Below, one piece after another: positions 48,336 to 59,990 of a DNA stretch of 64,000 nucleotides (positions within the stretch are counted from its first letter, which is position 1; the number at the start of each line of letters is the position of its first letter). Where the stretch lies: contig VTPC01000887.1 of the NCBI GenBank assembly GCA_011009095.1, positions 35,474-99,473 of the forward strand, read 5' to 3'. The notes under the pieces are model-generated. The model saw only the letters and a program-made list of their open reading frames with translations, had not been told where the DNA came from and ran no database searches. The position numbers were made by a program, and so were the translations under genes. The stretch comes from Ignelater luminosus (taxonomy: Eukaryota > Arthropoda > Insecta > Coleoptera > Elateridae).

Positions 48336-48617
48336 TATGGCACGTTCTTATTTTAGAATGTTATTGTGTATTTTTTATTTTGGAATATTGGTGGTAATTT
48401 AGAAGTGACTTTGATAAAAATCATTTTTGGTCCCACTGTTGTATTAAAACAAATCTGTGAGAAGAAGAACATACTTCACTTTGAGAAAAACTTGTTGGTG
48501 GAAGATTTTGATAAAGGAAATAAAGAACATTGTACAATGTACATAACTTTTATTACTAAAATTTATTTTTAAAAATTAAAGTTTCTTTTTTTATGTCTCA
48601 TCTTTCCAATGTATGTA

Positions 48618-48819
48618 CAGTGAACCAAAATAAATACGGGGCATCACATGGTTTTAAAATTACCCTTTGTAAATGTGTCTTCAGTTGAAGTAAAACTATA
48701 CTCTTCATTGTTATGGCCCTACTTGACTTAATAAAAAGCATCTACCTAAACAAAGAATAAATGTCGGATTAACAACTTTTTAAAAACAAGTGGTGCCTCT
48801 TATTTATTTTGGTTCACTG
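48618..48819. mobile_element. 202-bp MITE with TA target site
   Basis: Inverted ends CAGTGAACCAAAATAAATA (left, 48618) and TATTTATTTTGGTTCACTG (right, ending 48819) are followed inward by further similarity for about 45 bp. TA dinucleotides flank both sides. No coding potential. Typical Tc/mariner-derived MITE. Confidence 0.88.
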
Positions 48820-48979
48820 TACATAACTTGTTGTTAATAAATCATTGAGTAGTATTGTGAACGATATATTAAACCGTAGATTAAAAAAAAAACATCTACT
48901 AATTTTATGGCAATCATTAGCAATCTTCATCTTAAGCTAAAAAATTTTGTAGGATTGTCTTTATCTTTTTTTAATAGGC

Positions 48980-49003
48980 TGTAACGGTAACCCTCCCGTT
49001 ACA
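48980..49003 (+). repeat. LTR-like start, TGTAACGG/CCGTTACA
   Basis: TGTAACGG is followed eight bases later by its complement CCGTTACA; downstream at about 49050 is a TATATATAAAA box. This arrangement suggests the 5' end of a retrotransposon LTR. No matching second LTR, primer-binding site or gag/pol was found, so this is tentative. Confidence 0.25.
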
Positions 49004-51390
49004 TGATAAACCTCGCGGTATTTCACCACTCCGCATTTGTGAAACACCGAGTATATATAAAATTTCCTTTTATAGCATATTTTTCTTGTTATAGAAATCT
49101 TATTTAGATTTATTACGTTGCTTCTTTAAAGGGGGTTAAGCTCCAGAACCTTGGGTTAGCAGGGTAAAGATCCATTGTTTCTCTCGTTATGAGATACTTT
49201 GTTTCTTTATCCGTTTGATAATTATAATTATTTCACGTTTAGTCAAGCGCATTCTTGTCTTGTTTGTGTAAAATAAGTTAATTTCTTTCTTTCGCTGTGC
49301 GTGATAATTTACCGACCAGTTAACAATTTCGAAATTCTGGGAGAACGCGGAGAGCCTGACGGGGCAAAACGAATCGAGGCGCGACGAGTGCACGGTCTTC
49401 CCGCAGATCTTTCCACCCGCTGAGGTTACTTCGATTGTTGTGAATGAAAAGAAAACCCTTTATAAAGGAGTAAGTTATCTTCATTTCTTGCATCCTGTGT
49501 CCTCAATTCTAATTGTTGTTCCTTGTCTCCAGTTTTTTGGTTAGTTTCCAGAAGGTTTAATTCTGGTAATAATTATTATACAAGAATTCTTCGCGTGAGT
49601 TCCATGGAGATCTATTGGTAACCAGAGGTACCGTATTTCGTATTATCAATGATTGCTGGAATTGGATTCTTTTCCACGTCTTGCTTGCTGGACCAAAAGA
49701 GGTTGGGCCCAGGGGCACTTAATCTAGAAGAGTTCGTACTCAAATTTCTTAGTAAAACAATAGAATAATTTTTTTGGTTCCAAACTTTAGGAAATTTTTT
49801 TGTAATTCAGTAACCAAAAGTTCATTTAATTTTTTTATCATTCGATTAATTATATAATGTTTTTTTTTGATTGAATCCTTTAAACTTAAGTTAGTTAATG
49901 AATATTTTCTTATGATTTCTTTCCTTTTGTAATTATTATATTTAATTATCATTCTTACTCTTATTCGACTTTAGTGCACCTTAACGTAATTCTGTTTAAA
50001 GATGTTATAACGTTTCTGACTATTTATTTTTTCGGATTTTCCTTGAGGTTACTCTTTAACTTTATTCCTTAGGATTATTTTGACTGCAACTTCCAAAAGG
50101 AACTCGCTTTCAAAGATATATGGCAAGATCTTTTACTTCAATGATTATCGGAAACTCGCCTTGATTATCATTTGACTTTATATTTTTTTTTATTTTTAAC
50201 TTAATTTGACTTACACTCGGATTAAATTACAAATCTGTGTTTTCCGAATTTTTTTAATTAAGTAGTAAAGTTTTCAGAAGTTCCCATAAATCTTTAAATT
50301 TTTTTATTTTCCTTGGACCTTTTAATACGCAGTTTTTGTACGGATTTACTGGGATTTAGATTTACAGCCGAGTGTACCTTAAGATAACAATTGTTTGCAG
50401 ATTTTCTAGCTTAACCTTGGATTTATTCCGTGTCAGTATTCAATTTTTCTTTGAATTAAATCTTATTTTGTATTCAACTTAACCTTCTTGTAGTTTCAAA
50501 ATTTGAGATTTAATTAGCCTCATGAATTATGAATTATTAAACTACTTGCGATTTTGGGTTTAATATTGTGTTATTAGACGTTGTTAATATTTTTTTTATT
50601 ACTTAAGGTTTAATAACTTTGTCATTTTATAATTAATGATTCTTATTCTTATAAATCTCAGTTACATGTTGATTACTAGTTTCATATTAGTATAGAAAAT
50701 ATGCTCAATCAATTTTTTGTTTATATAAAATTTATTTAAAAAATTCGAGTTTCTTTTTTATACGCCATGTTTTGTTATGGCGACATCTGTGTGTCAACTT
50801 GTAAAACATGTCGTACCTCTACGTCATCTTTACGTTTCAGAACGGTACTATATCTCAAAATCATATTCACTTTTTACTCTACTGGTCATATGTGAGTTTC
50901 CAATCTTACAAACTCTATAATCTTTGGTTAAATTGTATGTCGCATTATGGGAGGAGATATCTTGACAAAAACCTTGAAACATGCCGGCGCCGTGAAGTTA
51001 TGTTTCATAGGAAGACTGTCATGTAATTCAATTCAGGGGCTGATTTAGTATATCCAAGTGCATCAAATAAAATAAAAAAAATTTTCAATGTTTGTTGACT
51101 ATAATCTTTCCTATTTAGAAATGGATAAAAAACAGTTTATCAGTAAAATAGCGAATAGTCTTCACAACTAGCCCAAACTCGGGTTAATTGGGAGGACCCC
51201 CAAACAAAGCTGGCGGTCCTCCCGTGTAAAAATGAACTTAAATTACAGCCTACTCTGAATACTACAATAAAAAATGCACTGTAAGTATATTTGCATATGA
51301 TCCTGATAATTACCTCTAAACACATATAAAGTGTATTGGCGTCATTTAGTTTAATCTTCATGTCTTTATTACTCTTACTAAATTATTAAA
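49004..51390. other. No gene recognised
   Basis: Apart from the possible LTR start at 48980, this is T-rich non-coding DNA. GC content is higher at 49320-49440. No gag or pol motif was found. Confidence 0.45.
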
Positions 51391-51448
51391 ACACTCGGTG
51401 GCAAAATTAACGCGTAATTGGTAAACCTTGAATATTTTCTAACAATAG

Positions 51449-52507
51449 GGTATTTGACAAGTTTTAGGAAAATATCTCAAATTGTTTATTATAGCTTAAT
51501 ACATTGGTAATTTGGTTATTTCTTCGTAAATTGCTTTATTTTCTATGAAAATAACCATTAAAATTTGAATGAATAAAAATGCGCTCAAAACGCTAAGGAC
51601 GCCATCAATGCAGGTCACGTGATGTCATGACGTCACTTGCTTGTAAGCAAACTTTTAGCTGTCAAATCGTAATACGCTTAGTGATAACTTTGTTACCTTT
51701 TCTCTTACAAAATGGTTTATAAATGGTGCGTAGTGCCACAGTGTACTAACACATCAATTAAAACACCTGAGAAGATGTTTGTGTCTATTCCAAAGAACAC
51801 TAAGATACGGAAAAAGTGGTTAATGTTGGCTCGTAGAAACCCAAAAGATATAGCAGCAAGTACTAATGCTTTCATGTGTGAAGATCATTTTAACGTAAGT
51901 AAACAATTCTATAGTCATGTAAGTACATATTTCTTACACAAATAACCAAATAACAAATTTGTTATAGCAGAAAAGAAGTTAGAAGAATAAAACACTAATG
52001 TTTTAGTCTCTGTGGGCTATATTTTGTTAAGAGATATAACATTGACTATATTGTTATTACAGATTGAACAAGATATGGCAAATTATAGACAATATACAAT
52101 GGGATTCAGCCAGACCATAATTGCGTCTATTCTAGGGAGGTTTCCACTATCACCTTTAACAAAGTTGGTCTCCATCGTACTTATATACAATTAATATAGA
52201 TAATTTCTCACTTGTAGTCCCAAAACCTAAGAATAAAAGAAAACAAAGAAAAATCACTGATGCACCGTACAAAACTTCGACTGACAATAACTGTTTACGT
52301 GCAGGTGACGTCACCCCAGATTTAGCCAATCCCGTGCGTTTTCAATCACGTGGTCAAACATGAAAATTTAATTATTTTAATAATGATTTCCTAGATAAAT
52401 CATACATATTTTCAAAAAATGTGTTGGCTAAATTGGTTTAAAAAAATATTTACTGTTAAACCAACAACAGTTTGATTTATATTTTTATTGTAGTCAAATA
52501 CCTTATT
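51449..52507. mobile_element. Putative non-autonomous element carrying the THAP exons
   Basis: Inverted ends GGGTATTTGAC at 51449 and GTCAAATACC at about 52498-52507, with weaker similarity continuing inward, bracket the THAP exons. Flanking octamers TAACAATA and TTATTATA agree at five of eight positions, possibly a decayed 8-bp duplication. GACGTCAC motifs occur inside both flanks (51632 and 52307 regions). The P superfamily, which carries THAP domains and makes 8-bp duplications, is a guess. Confidence 0.45.
51712..52194 (+). CDS. THAP-domain protein fragment, two exons
   Basis: Exon 1 (51712-51894) starts at ATG: MVYKWCVVPQCTNTSIKTPE... with the THAP zinc-finger pattern, C6-x4-C11, a Trp in KKWLMLARR, and C56-x2-H59 in MCEDHF. 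It ends at a GTAAGT donor. An acceptor at 52061-52062 joins in frame to IEQDMANYRQYTMGFSQ, matching the conserved segment that follows THAP domains in many insect transposon-related proteins, then continues to a stop at 52194 (104 codons total). No transposase domain follows. THAP domains bind DNA, often transposon ends. The gene sits inside an apparent small element within Tc1, so it is more likely transposon-derived than a host gene. Confidence 0.65.
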
Positions 52508-52675
52508 ATAAAAAATGATGACACACCTACGGCTTATAGCACTTAAATAAACTAACTTTGGTTAAATTGACACTGTTTTTATTTTTTTATTGTTAATTGT
52601 CTTTAGACATGAATGTTTGAATTTGAAGAATTCAGTGTAAAAGAAAGCATTAAATGAAACAAAACGGTAATTAGT

Positions 52676-54525
52676 ATCTGATGTGGCCACCACTCTCAAT
52701 CAGAGTTTGCACGAAATTTGGGTCGACATTTTCCCATTCTTCTTGCAGAGCCTCCAGAAGTTCATTTATGATATGTATACGCGGTCTCCTATTCTGCAGC
52801 CTGTTTCCCATATAAACATTTAAGTCGGGACTGCACGCTGGCCAGACCAGACAGCGGATACCAACCTCATCCAGAAAGTTACTAACGATAACGGTGGGTG
52901 GGGTCGCGCATTATCCTGCAGAAAAAAATATTCGCCGATTCCTGCGGCAAATGGCACTACTTGGTCTTGAAGAATGTCTTCAATGTATCTGTGAGCATTT
53001 AGAGTAGGCCTACCAAGGGTGATATGTTCTGTACAGCCATTCAAAGAAATGCCGCCCCATATCATTACAGAGCCACCACCTGGTCACCTCTCTCTGGCGA
53101 CCATCTGCAGAATTAAGAAGATATAACTCTGGCTTATCCCTCGTAATAAATGTAACTACAGGTTTTTAATTTTTTTGTTAAATTTATTTTTGGGTAAAAT
53201 TTTTCACTCAATCTCGGATCTGAATTGAATAAATTTGTTTGTGTGGAATATTTTTTGTTTCCTTTAGGGGTTTCCTTCGTACAAATTCCGGCCGGAGGTA
53301 ATATGAAGTAGAAGTTATGTGGTAAGCAGTTTAAAAAACTATTTTCTCAATTTATGTGTCCGAATTGGGTTGAGTCCTTTTTTTGTCGTAGCTCTATTAA
53401 AAAAATTTTTTAAACTTAAAGATTTTTGTGCTCTAAATTTTTCTTAGTTACTGTAGTCATTAAATAATTTTTTATTTAGGCTTTGTCTGATAAAGATTAT
53501 AATTGACTTTCATTATTTTTCATAGTTCATAAATTTTTATTTTGAAGAAATTGTTAAATCTTTTACTTTGGTTTTGTACGTAGAGTCGATAAGATATTCG
53601 AGTGGACAGGCTGATATAAGTCCTTAGGTGATAGGGCATTGTAAGAATGCACCTATATCTGGTATTCAACGAATGAACTTGTGCTCTAGACATTAATTCA
53701 GAATTAAGAAATGTAGAAAAGATTTAAATGTACTATTAAGAGAATATATGAATTATCCTAATTGATAGTTTCAACGGTTTTCCACGTTTAGCCACCCAAG
53801 TTCATTAATTTCTTGTGAAAACATGATCCTAACAATTTAAATTGCATATAAACCAACAACACCAATTTTGTACTTTTTGAAAACAATACTTGTCACTAGC
53901 ATCAAGACGTAATAAACAATTTTTTTATTTTTTTATCTAATGCAACAAAAATAATTTAAGAATTGTTCTAATAAACTACATGGACATTGCATTTTTAGAA
54001 TTTAAAATATTTATAAGTAAATATCGCGGATATTGTAGTTCAGTATAAAGGAACGTGATGCATTCTGCAACTACTGCTTGCTGGGTTGCATATATATAAG
54101 GGGGTTGAAAAGTGCCCCTCCTGTAACTAGCCGTTCGTCGCAGGACGACGACAAAAAGCTAGCCGAGCTATTCGATGAAATGGCAACAGAATAGAGCATT
54201 TAGCAGGGCGTCGGGCATGAAGATCGACTTCTCCCAACCTTCTTCAAACTGTTCTTTCGCTAACTTGTACACCCCGAGTTGTATCAAGCATGCCCTGGAG
54301 TTTTATTGGAGTCAGAGTACGATCACGTAGGAAATCAAATGTTAAAAATCGGTCATCTATCGCCGAAATTGCTCGCTTCCTTCCTTGCCCTCGTCTGTTT
54401 TTTTACATCGCCAGTCGATTGATTTACTCCAAGAAGATTTGCTACATACTGTTGACTTCTTCCTTCTTAAAGCAATGTCGCGCCTCTTATAGCATTTTGA
54501 CGATTTAAAGATGCCATAATAAAGA
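52676..54525 (-). pseudogene. Tc1 transposase fossil, split
   Basis: N-terminal block (54525-54130): LGVNQSTGDVKK-type HTH, RAISAIDDRFLTFDFLRDRT-like sequence, TPIKLQGMLDTTRGVQVS, VDLHARRPAKCSILLPFHR. After the insertion: LVTFITRDKPELYLLNSADG, VMIWGGISLNGCTEH, RYIEDILQDQVVPFAAGIGE, FFLQDNARPH (second catalytic Asp), a frameshift, then SNFLDEVGIRCLVWPACSPD and NELLEALQEEWENVDPNFVQ ending GGHIRY and stop near 52676. The PIEHLWD stretch that holds the third acidic residue is deleted. Clearly inactive. Confidence 0.82.
53159..54123. mobile_element. 965-bp insertion inside Tc1 with flanking duplication
   Basis: TGTAACTA occurs at 53151-53158 and 54122-54129. Removing the sequence between restores a continuous transposase frame (RLVTF across the join), so this is a clean insertion with a 6-8 bp target duplication. 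Depending on where the end is drawn, the termini are CAGG..CCTG with TAACTA duplicated. Inside is AT-rich, non-coding DNA with no recognised domain. The duplication size would fit hAT or P-type elements, but long terminal repeats were not seen. Confidence 0.6.
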
Positions 54526-55204
54526 AAATGTTTTCAACAACAATAAAAACAACAGAAAAACTCAAATGGAACGAAAGAAACAAAATAACAAGTTTTAACA
54601 CATAAATTTAAATTGTAACGATTACACTTTTTCACCAACAAAATTAAACTGACATAAGAAACATTGAAGTACGCCTGTTTAGATTTTATTTTATGACTCA
54701 AATACTAAAATTTGTTTTTAGCTACGTACAAAAAAATAATTCCTTTGTTCAAATAAAAATTACAATTTTGTAAATTATGTGCTAATTTTGTTGCTGAGTG
54801 TAGTAAAAGTTTTTAAAGTTAAATCAGGTAATAAATGGCTTATCAGGATCTATTTTACAATCACAATAGTTCTGAATAAATACGGACTTTGTGTAAAACA
54901 GAACAGTTACGTTTGTAAGTGATTAAAATCTTCATGTATGCTTTTCATAAATTACTTGCAATAGAAGTATTAGTTAAATGCTCATTTGAAGCTCTGAGAC
55001 TGCATTGCTATGTGATTCATTTTTCTTTCTAGTAGTGGTACCAAAATATCGAAACAACTGACAGTTGGAATCTTCCTGTCACACTTTATAACATACTTTG
55101 TAATTTGGTAATATTAAGTATGTACGAATTTATCACATGAATATATCTATGTTTAACTTTCTAGATGAATCGACTAAGAAGTATTTAAAACGAGTTTTTC
55201 AATC

Positions 55205-58200
55205 ATGAATACAAGGGATTGTAAGGTTATTATAGTTGGTGGTGGACTTGTAAGTAATCTTGTTCAAAGTATACTCATTAAATTCTAATAGTAATAAGAT
55301 AAAATGTACAGGTTGGTTCTCTATGTGCCTTGTTTATGACGAAAAGGGGATTCAAAACTGAATTGTACGAATACAGAGAAGGTAATTGCATTTGCGTTCC
55401 AGCTTCTGTTCCTTTCTGTGTTTCTTCTCACTTTTCTTCTCTATCAATCACATTCCAATAACCTGCTGTAAATTATTATGGCGTCAAAGATTTTACTTAA
55501 ATTTCAGATCCAAGGGTTACACAATTTGCACGTGGAAGATCAATAAATCTAGCACTTTCTAATAGGGCAAGAAAAGCTTTACAAAAAGTGGGCATTGAAA
55601 AAAAAATTCTGGCATGTGGAGTACCTATGAAAGGACGTTTTATTCATAACTTAAACAATAAAAATAAGTCGTTAGAGTTTGACCCACGTACTAAACAGGT
55701 AGTACATCTAAACTATAATATGATCGTTACCAATAATAATAATAATTTTTAGTGCACTTATTCTGTATCCAGAAATTTTCTAAATGAACAGTTATTAGAA
55801 GGTAAATATTTACAGTTAGCCAATCTTAACAATTTTTATATTATTATCATATAGTAGTTAAGTTCTACTACTTTTAATGCTTCTTTGTTCAACGTTTTGT
55901 TAATGTTATCTGTTATCATTCTTCCCCTTCTTTTCTCCAGTTTTTTTTGTTTTTAATGAGACTTTTCTCATTTCTTTTTCTTTTTTGCTCAAATTCGATT
56001 TTGCGTTGTTTAATCTAGTAGCTAATGTGGTCAGATATTGTTGTTATCTAGTAACAGATTACCATTGAAAAACAGTTTCCTGTTTAATAAAATCATTTCC
56101 TAAAATCGCAGTTCTGACATCTCTGAAGTATGAACGAATTCTTGTTATTATTACACACAAATAACATTTAAAATACATGTATATGTATAATTAAATGGAC
56201 CCCATCTAAATTGGAGTATATTAATATAAATTAATAAATACAAAGGAATTTCCAAACAGTTTAAATGTGAGAATTGTATAACGTACCTCTAGACAGATCT
56301 GTTTCGACCTTATTCTGGTCTCATCAGTAGAGGATAACGTTTCACAATTCTCACATACTTCATACTGCCCTATATATAGAGCTAGAAGCTTCAGCGGCGA
56401 TATCTAAAGATCGTCACCAGCAAGTACACATAAGAGTCGCGTTATACAATTCTCACATTTAAAACTGTTTGGAGAATTCTGTGTATTTATTAATTTATAT
56501 CTTGTTATTATTACTTTACAAGAATCAGAATGTTTTATATATGCTTAAAACTTATTCGTTCATTTACTGTAGATCGTTTAGGAATCTGAATCCAGCAATC
56601 TGGTTCTAAATTCAATAAAATATTTTGGAGCGAACGCAATTTTTCAGATTACAAAACTTGGAATGATAATTCACCTTTTGATTTTGTTCTAGAACTTGCT
56701 AGGACATGGTCTGATCAGGGCCTTAATTTCAGGTTTTGGGACTTAAACCTGTTTCGCTGATCAAAATGGTAGGACTGATCTTTTAATGTTAACAAAGTCT
56801 GTTTTACTAACAGTATTAGTTTTTCTTTAACCAGTTGTGCTGCCGACCCTGAGATCTGATTTGGTCTTGATCCAAAACTTCTTGCATTTTGCAAAATGAC
56901 CATATTTTTTAAACCAATTAAGTTTCTGATTAACAGAACTTTCTGGTTTTAACCGTTGCAGAATTCAAGATTGAAAATCGCAATGAGCGCCTATCAGTAC
57001 CGTCTATCTATCTCTATTTAATCACTCTTTCAACTTCCGAAGCAACTTCTCGTACAGACATTATATTATAGCACCGTTACTACATTTGCCTATTACGAAT
57101 ACTTTGCTGAACTAAACACTCGTCTAAAACAAGCCTTAGAACAGTCACGGCCCGTTAGGGTTATAAAAGACTGACCACATTTAATAACCTAATTTATATA
57201 TCTTTTTGGTTTGCTTGAAAGATTAAAAAATAAAATTTACCTGTTTTAGTTGCATCTGTATGTAATTTTTTAATTATTATTTTTTAGAAGTGGAAAACCA
57301 TCCTAACGTCCAATTACACTTTAATCACAAACTGATCAATGTAGACTTAGAAAACGGACACTTAACCTTCCTACAGTAAGTTAGACATGATGTCTTCATT
57401 TGTGAGGTATAATTTACTAGAAATTGACTTAAAAACAGAATGAAAACTGGAAAAACCATAGATGTGTCGGGCGACCTGCTAATTGGTGCTGATGGCGCTT
57501 TCAGCACGGTTCGGCGAGCAATACAACAAGTACCCTTATTTAATTTTAGCCAAACTTACATAGACCATGGATATATCGAAATGAGTATTGAACCCGATAT
57601 AGGAAAAACAATAGAGGCTAATTATATACACATTTGGCCTCGCAAAGATTTTATGATGATAGCTTTGCCTAACCTTGATAACTCTTGGACAGTTACATTA
57701 TTTATGTCGCTGGATAAATTTAAAGAATTGGATTCTTCCACTAAAGTATTGAATTTCTTCAGACGTTTTTTCCCCGATTCCGTTAAACTGCTCGGGGAAA
57801 AACAACTAGTTGAAGATTTCATTCTTACGAAACCATCCCCGCTTGTATCGATTAAATGCAGCAGCTTCCATGCGGGTGGAAATACACTTATAATCGGAGA
57901 TGCTGCTCATGCTATGGTTCCCTTCTATGGACAAGGAATGAATGCTGGTTTTGAAGATTGCTTGCTTTTGGATTCTCTTTTAGAGAGTTACAATAATAAT
58001 TTTCCATTGGTTTTGAGAAAATTTACCGAAATACGTCGAGATGATGCGCATGCAATTTGTGATCTGGCTATGTATAATTACAGAGAAATGAGAGATTTGG
58101 TTACTCGCCCATCTTATCTGATAAGAAAAAAGATTGATGATCTTTTGTTTAAGTTGCTGCCAAATACTTGGATACCACTGTTTAATTCGGTCGTTTTAAG

Positions 58201-58395
58201 TGAGATGAGCTATACAGGATGCATTAATAATCGTAAATGGCAAGATAAGGTATAAATCTAATGAAAAGGAAAACTATGAAGTTCGTAATGTTTTGTTATT
58301 TTTAGGTATTATTACATGTAATAATTGGAACTGTAGTTCTGATGAGCTCCATCGTAATCTTCAGCTTTTATAATTGTCAACGGAATAATGATTAA
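55205..58395 (+). CDS. KMO (cinnabar orthologue): Kynurenine 3-monooxygenase, 7 coding exons
   Basis: FAD-dependent hydroxylase that turns L-kynurenine into 3-hydroxykynurenine with NADPH and O2, normally on the mitochondrial outer membrane; in insects it feeds ommochrome pigment synthesis. Exons I infer: 55205-55249, 55312-55381, 55508-55698, 55753-55801, 57288-57375, 57439-58249 and 58306-58395. All introns are GT..AG and the joined frame is open for 447 codons, close to the usual family length. Visible motifs: FAD-binding GGGLVG (residues 12-17), GRSINLALS (48-56), GADGAFS (164-170) and GDAAHAMVPFYGQGMNAGFED (301-321, second FAD motif). The last exon adds a hydrophobic segment near residues 421-438, matching the family's C-terminal membrane anchor; without that splice the frame would stop two codons into the intron. 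Five introns are 54-126 bp, but intron 4 is 1486 bp and carries a hairpin element. No frame breaks are seen. Identification is very secure; exon edges are from consensus only. Confidence 0.95.
56224..56500. mobile_element. Hairpin/MITE-like element in KMO intron 4
   Basis: Two arms of about 60 bp (56224-56283 and 56440-56500) are inverted copies with only a few mismatches and small gaps; the shared core includes TGTGAGAATTGTATAACG and its complement. About 155 bp lie between them with no coding sequence that I recognise. The structure is that of a non-autonomous DNA transposon with long terminal inverted repeats. I could not define a clear target-site duplication, so the superfamily is open. 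Confidence 0.7.
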
Positions 58396-58466
58396 AAAAG
58401 TAATGGTAGATATTCTTAGTTATACGTTATCAGTTATTATTAAACAACTATGTGTTATAATTTACA

Positions 58467-58472
58467 AATAAA
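58467..58472 (+). terminator. Poly(A) signal of KMO
   Basis: A canonical AATAAA lies 72 bp after the KMO stop codon in AT-rich sequence, the expected place for 3' end formation. No transcript evidence is available here. Confidence 0.6.
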
Positions 58473-59330
58473 GTTTTAGCAGTGGGTTTTATTCAAAAAT
58501 CAGATGTATGTATATTATATCGCTAGTTGTAATGAAAATCAATTTAATTATGCTTGGCATAAAATAGCAGTTGTTCTATGATGAAACTACTCAAACACCA
58601 AAATTCATACTGTTCAGTCCAACCTTTGTAACGACCTGTGTTATCATTGCGTTTTTAAAACTTCTTGCAGTCTGTCTGTCTTGTCTGTTGTAGATTTCTA
58701 TGCATTACTTTAATTCTATATTTTATTTGCAAGTGGTAATTACTTATATTACAGTGTTATTTTAATCTAATAAGTAAGAGTTGTAAATTGCTTTTAGTGA
58801 ATTATTTAATATAGGAACTTAGTCGTTTTTTAGTTTCCAGTTTAAGATAAATCACTTGTTGTCAATACATCAAAATACTAATAACATTCACACTACAGTT
58901 CATGAAACAAACAAGAATATGACCCATAAAAGCGATAAACACTGCCTGTTGTAGATGTTCCCAGACTAATTCTCTAAGCGTGTGCTTTCTTGCTCTAGAC
59001 CTCGAACAATCAAATAAGAATGCTACAATACCACCAAAAGTCATTTCTTCGCTTATAACGGTATAACATTGATAGAAATAAATAGCGGTACAAAAATAAC
59101 AGCAAAGAAAAAACAACAAAACAGAATGAAAGAAAACTTTTAAAACTTGCCATCGTTGTTGACGTTCTGCAACTGTTAGAGAGAATAGTATGGTGGACAG
59201 TGTGGCTCGTGATTTAACTTTAGGGTAGGCCGGGACCGCGTGATTGTTTTAAATTGTCGGAATTATTATCAAGAAATTAACCAAAAAGCTGGATTTAGAA
59301 TATACTGCTGGTTAAGAAGTTGTAAATGTA

Positions 59331-59990
59331 TATTCTTCTTCTTCTTTCTCTTCTGCTTGTCCCTATCACTTCTTCTCTCTCAGATTTTTCGCAACACGAT
59401 CTTTCCATCTTCTTCTGGGTCTTCTCCTGAATCGCTTGCCGTTTACCTGCAGGTCCATCATTCTCCTCGAGACATGCTCCTTTTTCCTTCTCATGACGTG
59501 CCCATACCCATAAGATCTCCGCTTTTTGTGACGTACAACTTGAGTTACTTAAAGTCACGTGTCCTTGTCAAGCTTTCTTCCTGTAACTTTACTTTTCCTG
59601 CTTTTCCTTCTCAGGTACTCAGCATTCTTCCTACTTATTTTGAGACCGCTTTTCTCGATGGCCTGCGTCTAATTTTCCAGTGTTTCCTCTGCCTTGTCTC
59701 GACTTTCCTCCACTATAGCAATGTCGTCGGCAAACAACCCAGCCCAAAGAGAGAGGTCTTCGGCGTGCTTCATCAGCACGTTCATCACCAGGTTAGATAG
59801 ATTCGGGCTCAAAGCTGAGCCCTAGTGCAAGCCCACAGTCACGGAGAATTTGTCGGTAATTCCAACACTAGTTCTTACTTTAGTATGTATTTTATACATA
59901 TCTGTCACTAATTGGAAATGTATATTGTGGCCAGTTTAATTTTTTTTTGTAACTTCCTCATAAATATATTTTTTATCGGGGATATTAACA
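59331..59990 (-). pseudogene. LINE RT fragment, 5'-truncated, with GAA tail
   Basis: On the minus strand: TDMYKIHTKVRTSVGITDKF, VTVGLHQGSALSPNLSNLVM (RT motif B), LFADDIAIVEESRDKAEETL (motif C with intact ADD), IEKSGLKISRKNAEYLRRK, then YGHVMRREKEHVSRRMMDLQ, VNGKRFRRRPRRRWKD and a GAAGAAGAAG tail at about 59331-59345. Frames shift and stops occur. It lies downstream of KMO, tail toward KMO. Confidence 0.8.

Larger units (their letters stand above)
51391..54800 (-). mobile_element. Tc1 element carrying two internal insertions
   Basis: The outer ends are inverted: left ACACTCGGTGGCAAAATTAA at 51390 and, read inward from 54800, CACTCAGCAACAAAATTAG, both typical Tc1 terminal sequence. Transposase remains are on the minus strand in two blocks (54525-54120 and 53150-52676). 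Total 3.4 kb is too long for Tc1, but subtracting a THAP-bearing segment (about 51449-52507) and an insertion at 53159-54123 leaves about 1.4 kb, the usual size. TA is present after the right end; the left TA is degraded. Confidence 0.65.

Noticed and set aside
49320-49440. GC-richer patch after the LTR-like start
   Set aside because: No coding motif or repeat partner seen.
57440-58255. KMO as a single uninterrupted 271-codon gene
   Set aside because: The conserved FAD-binding N-terminus and the C-terminal anchor lie in neighbouring exons with consensus splice sites.
58862-59119. 85-codon hydrophobic open frame on the minus strand next to KMO
   Set aside because: Cys/Phe-rich translation of T-rich DNA, no recognised family and no ATG near its start.
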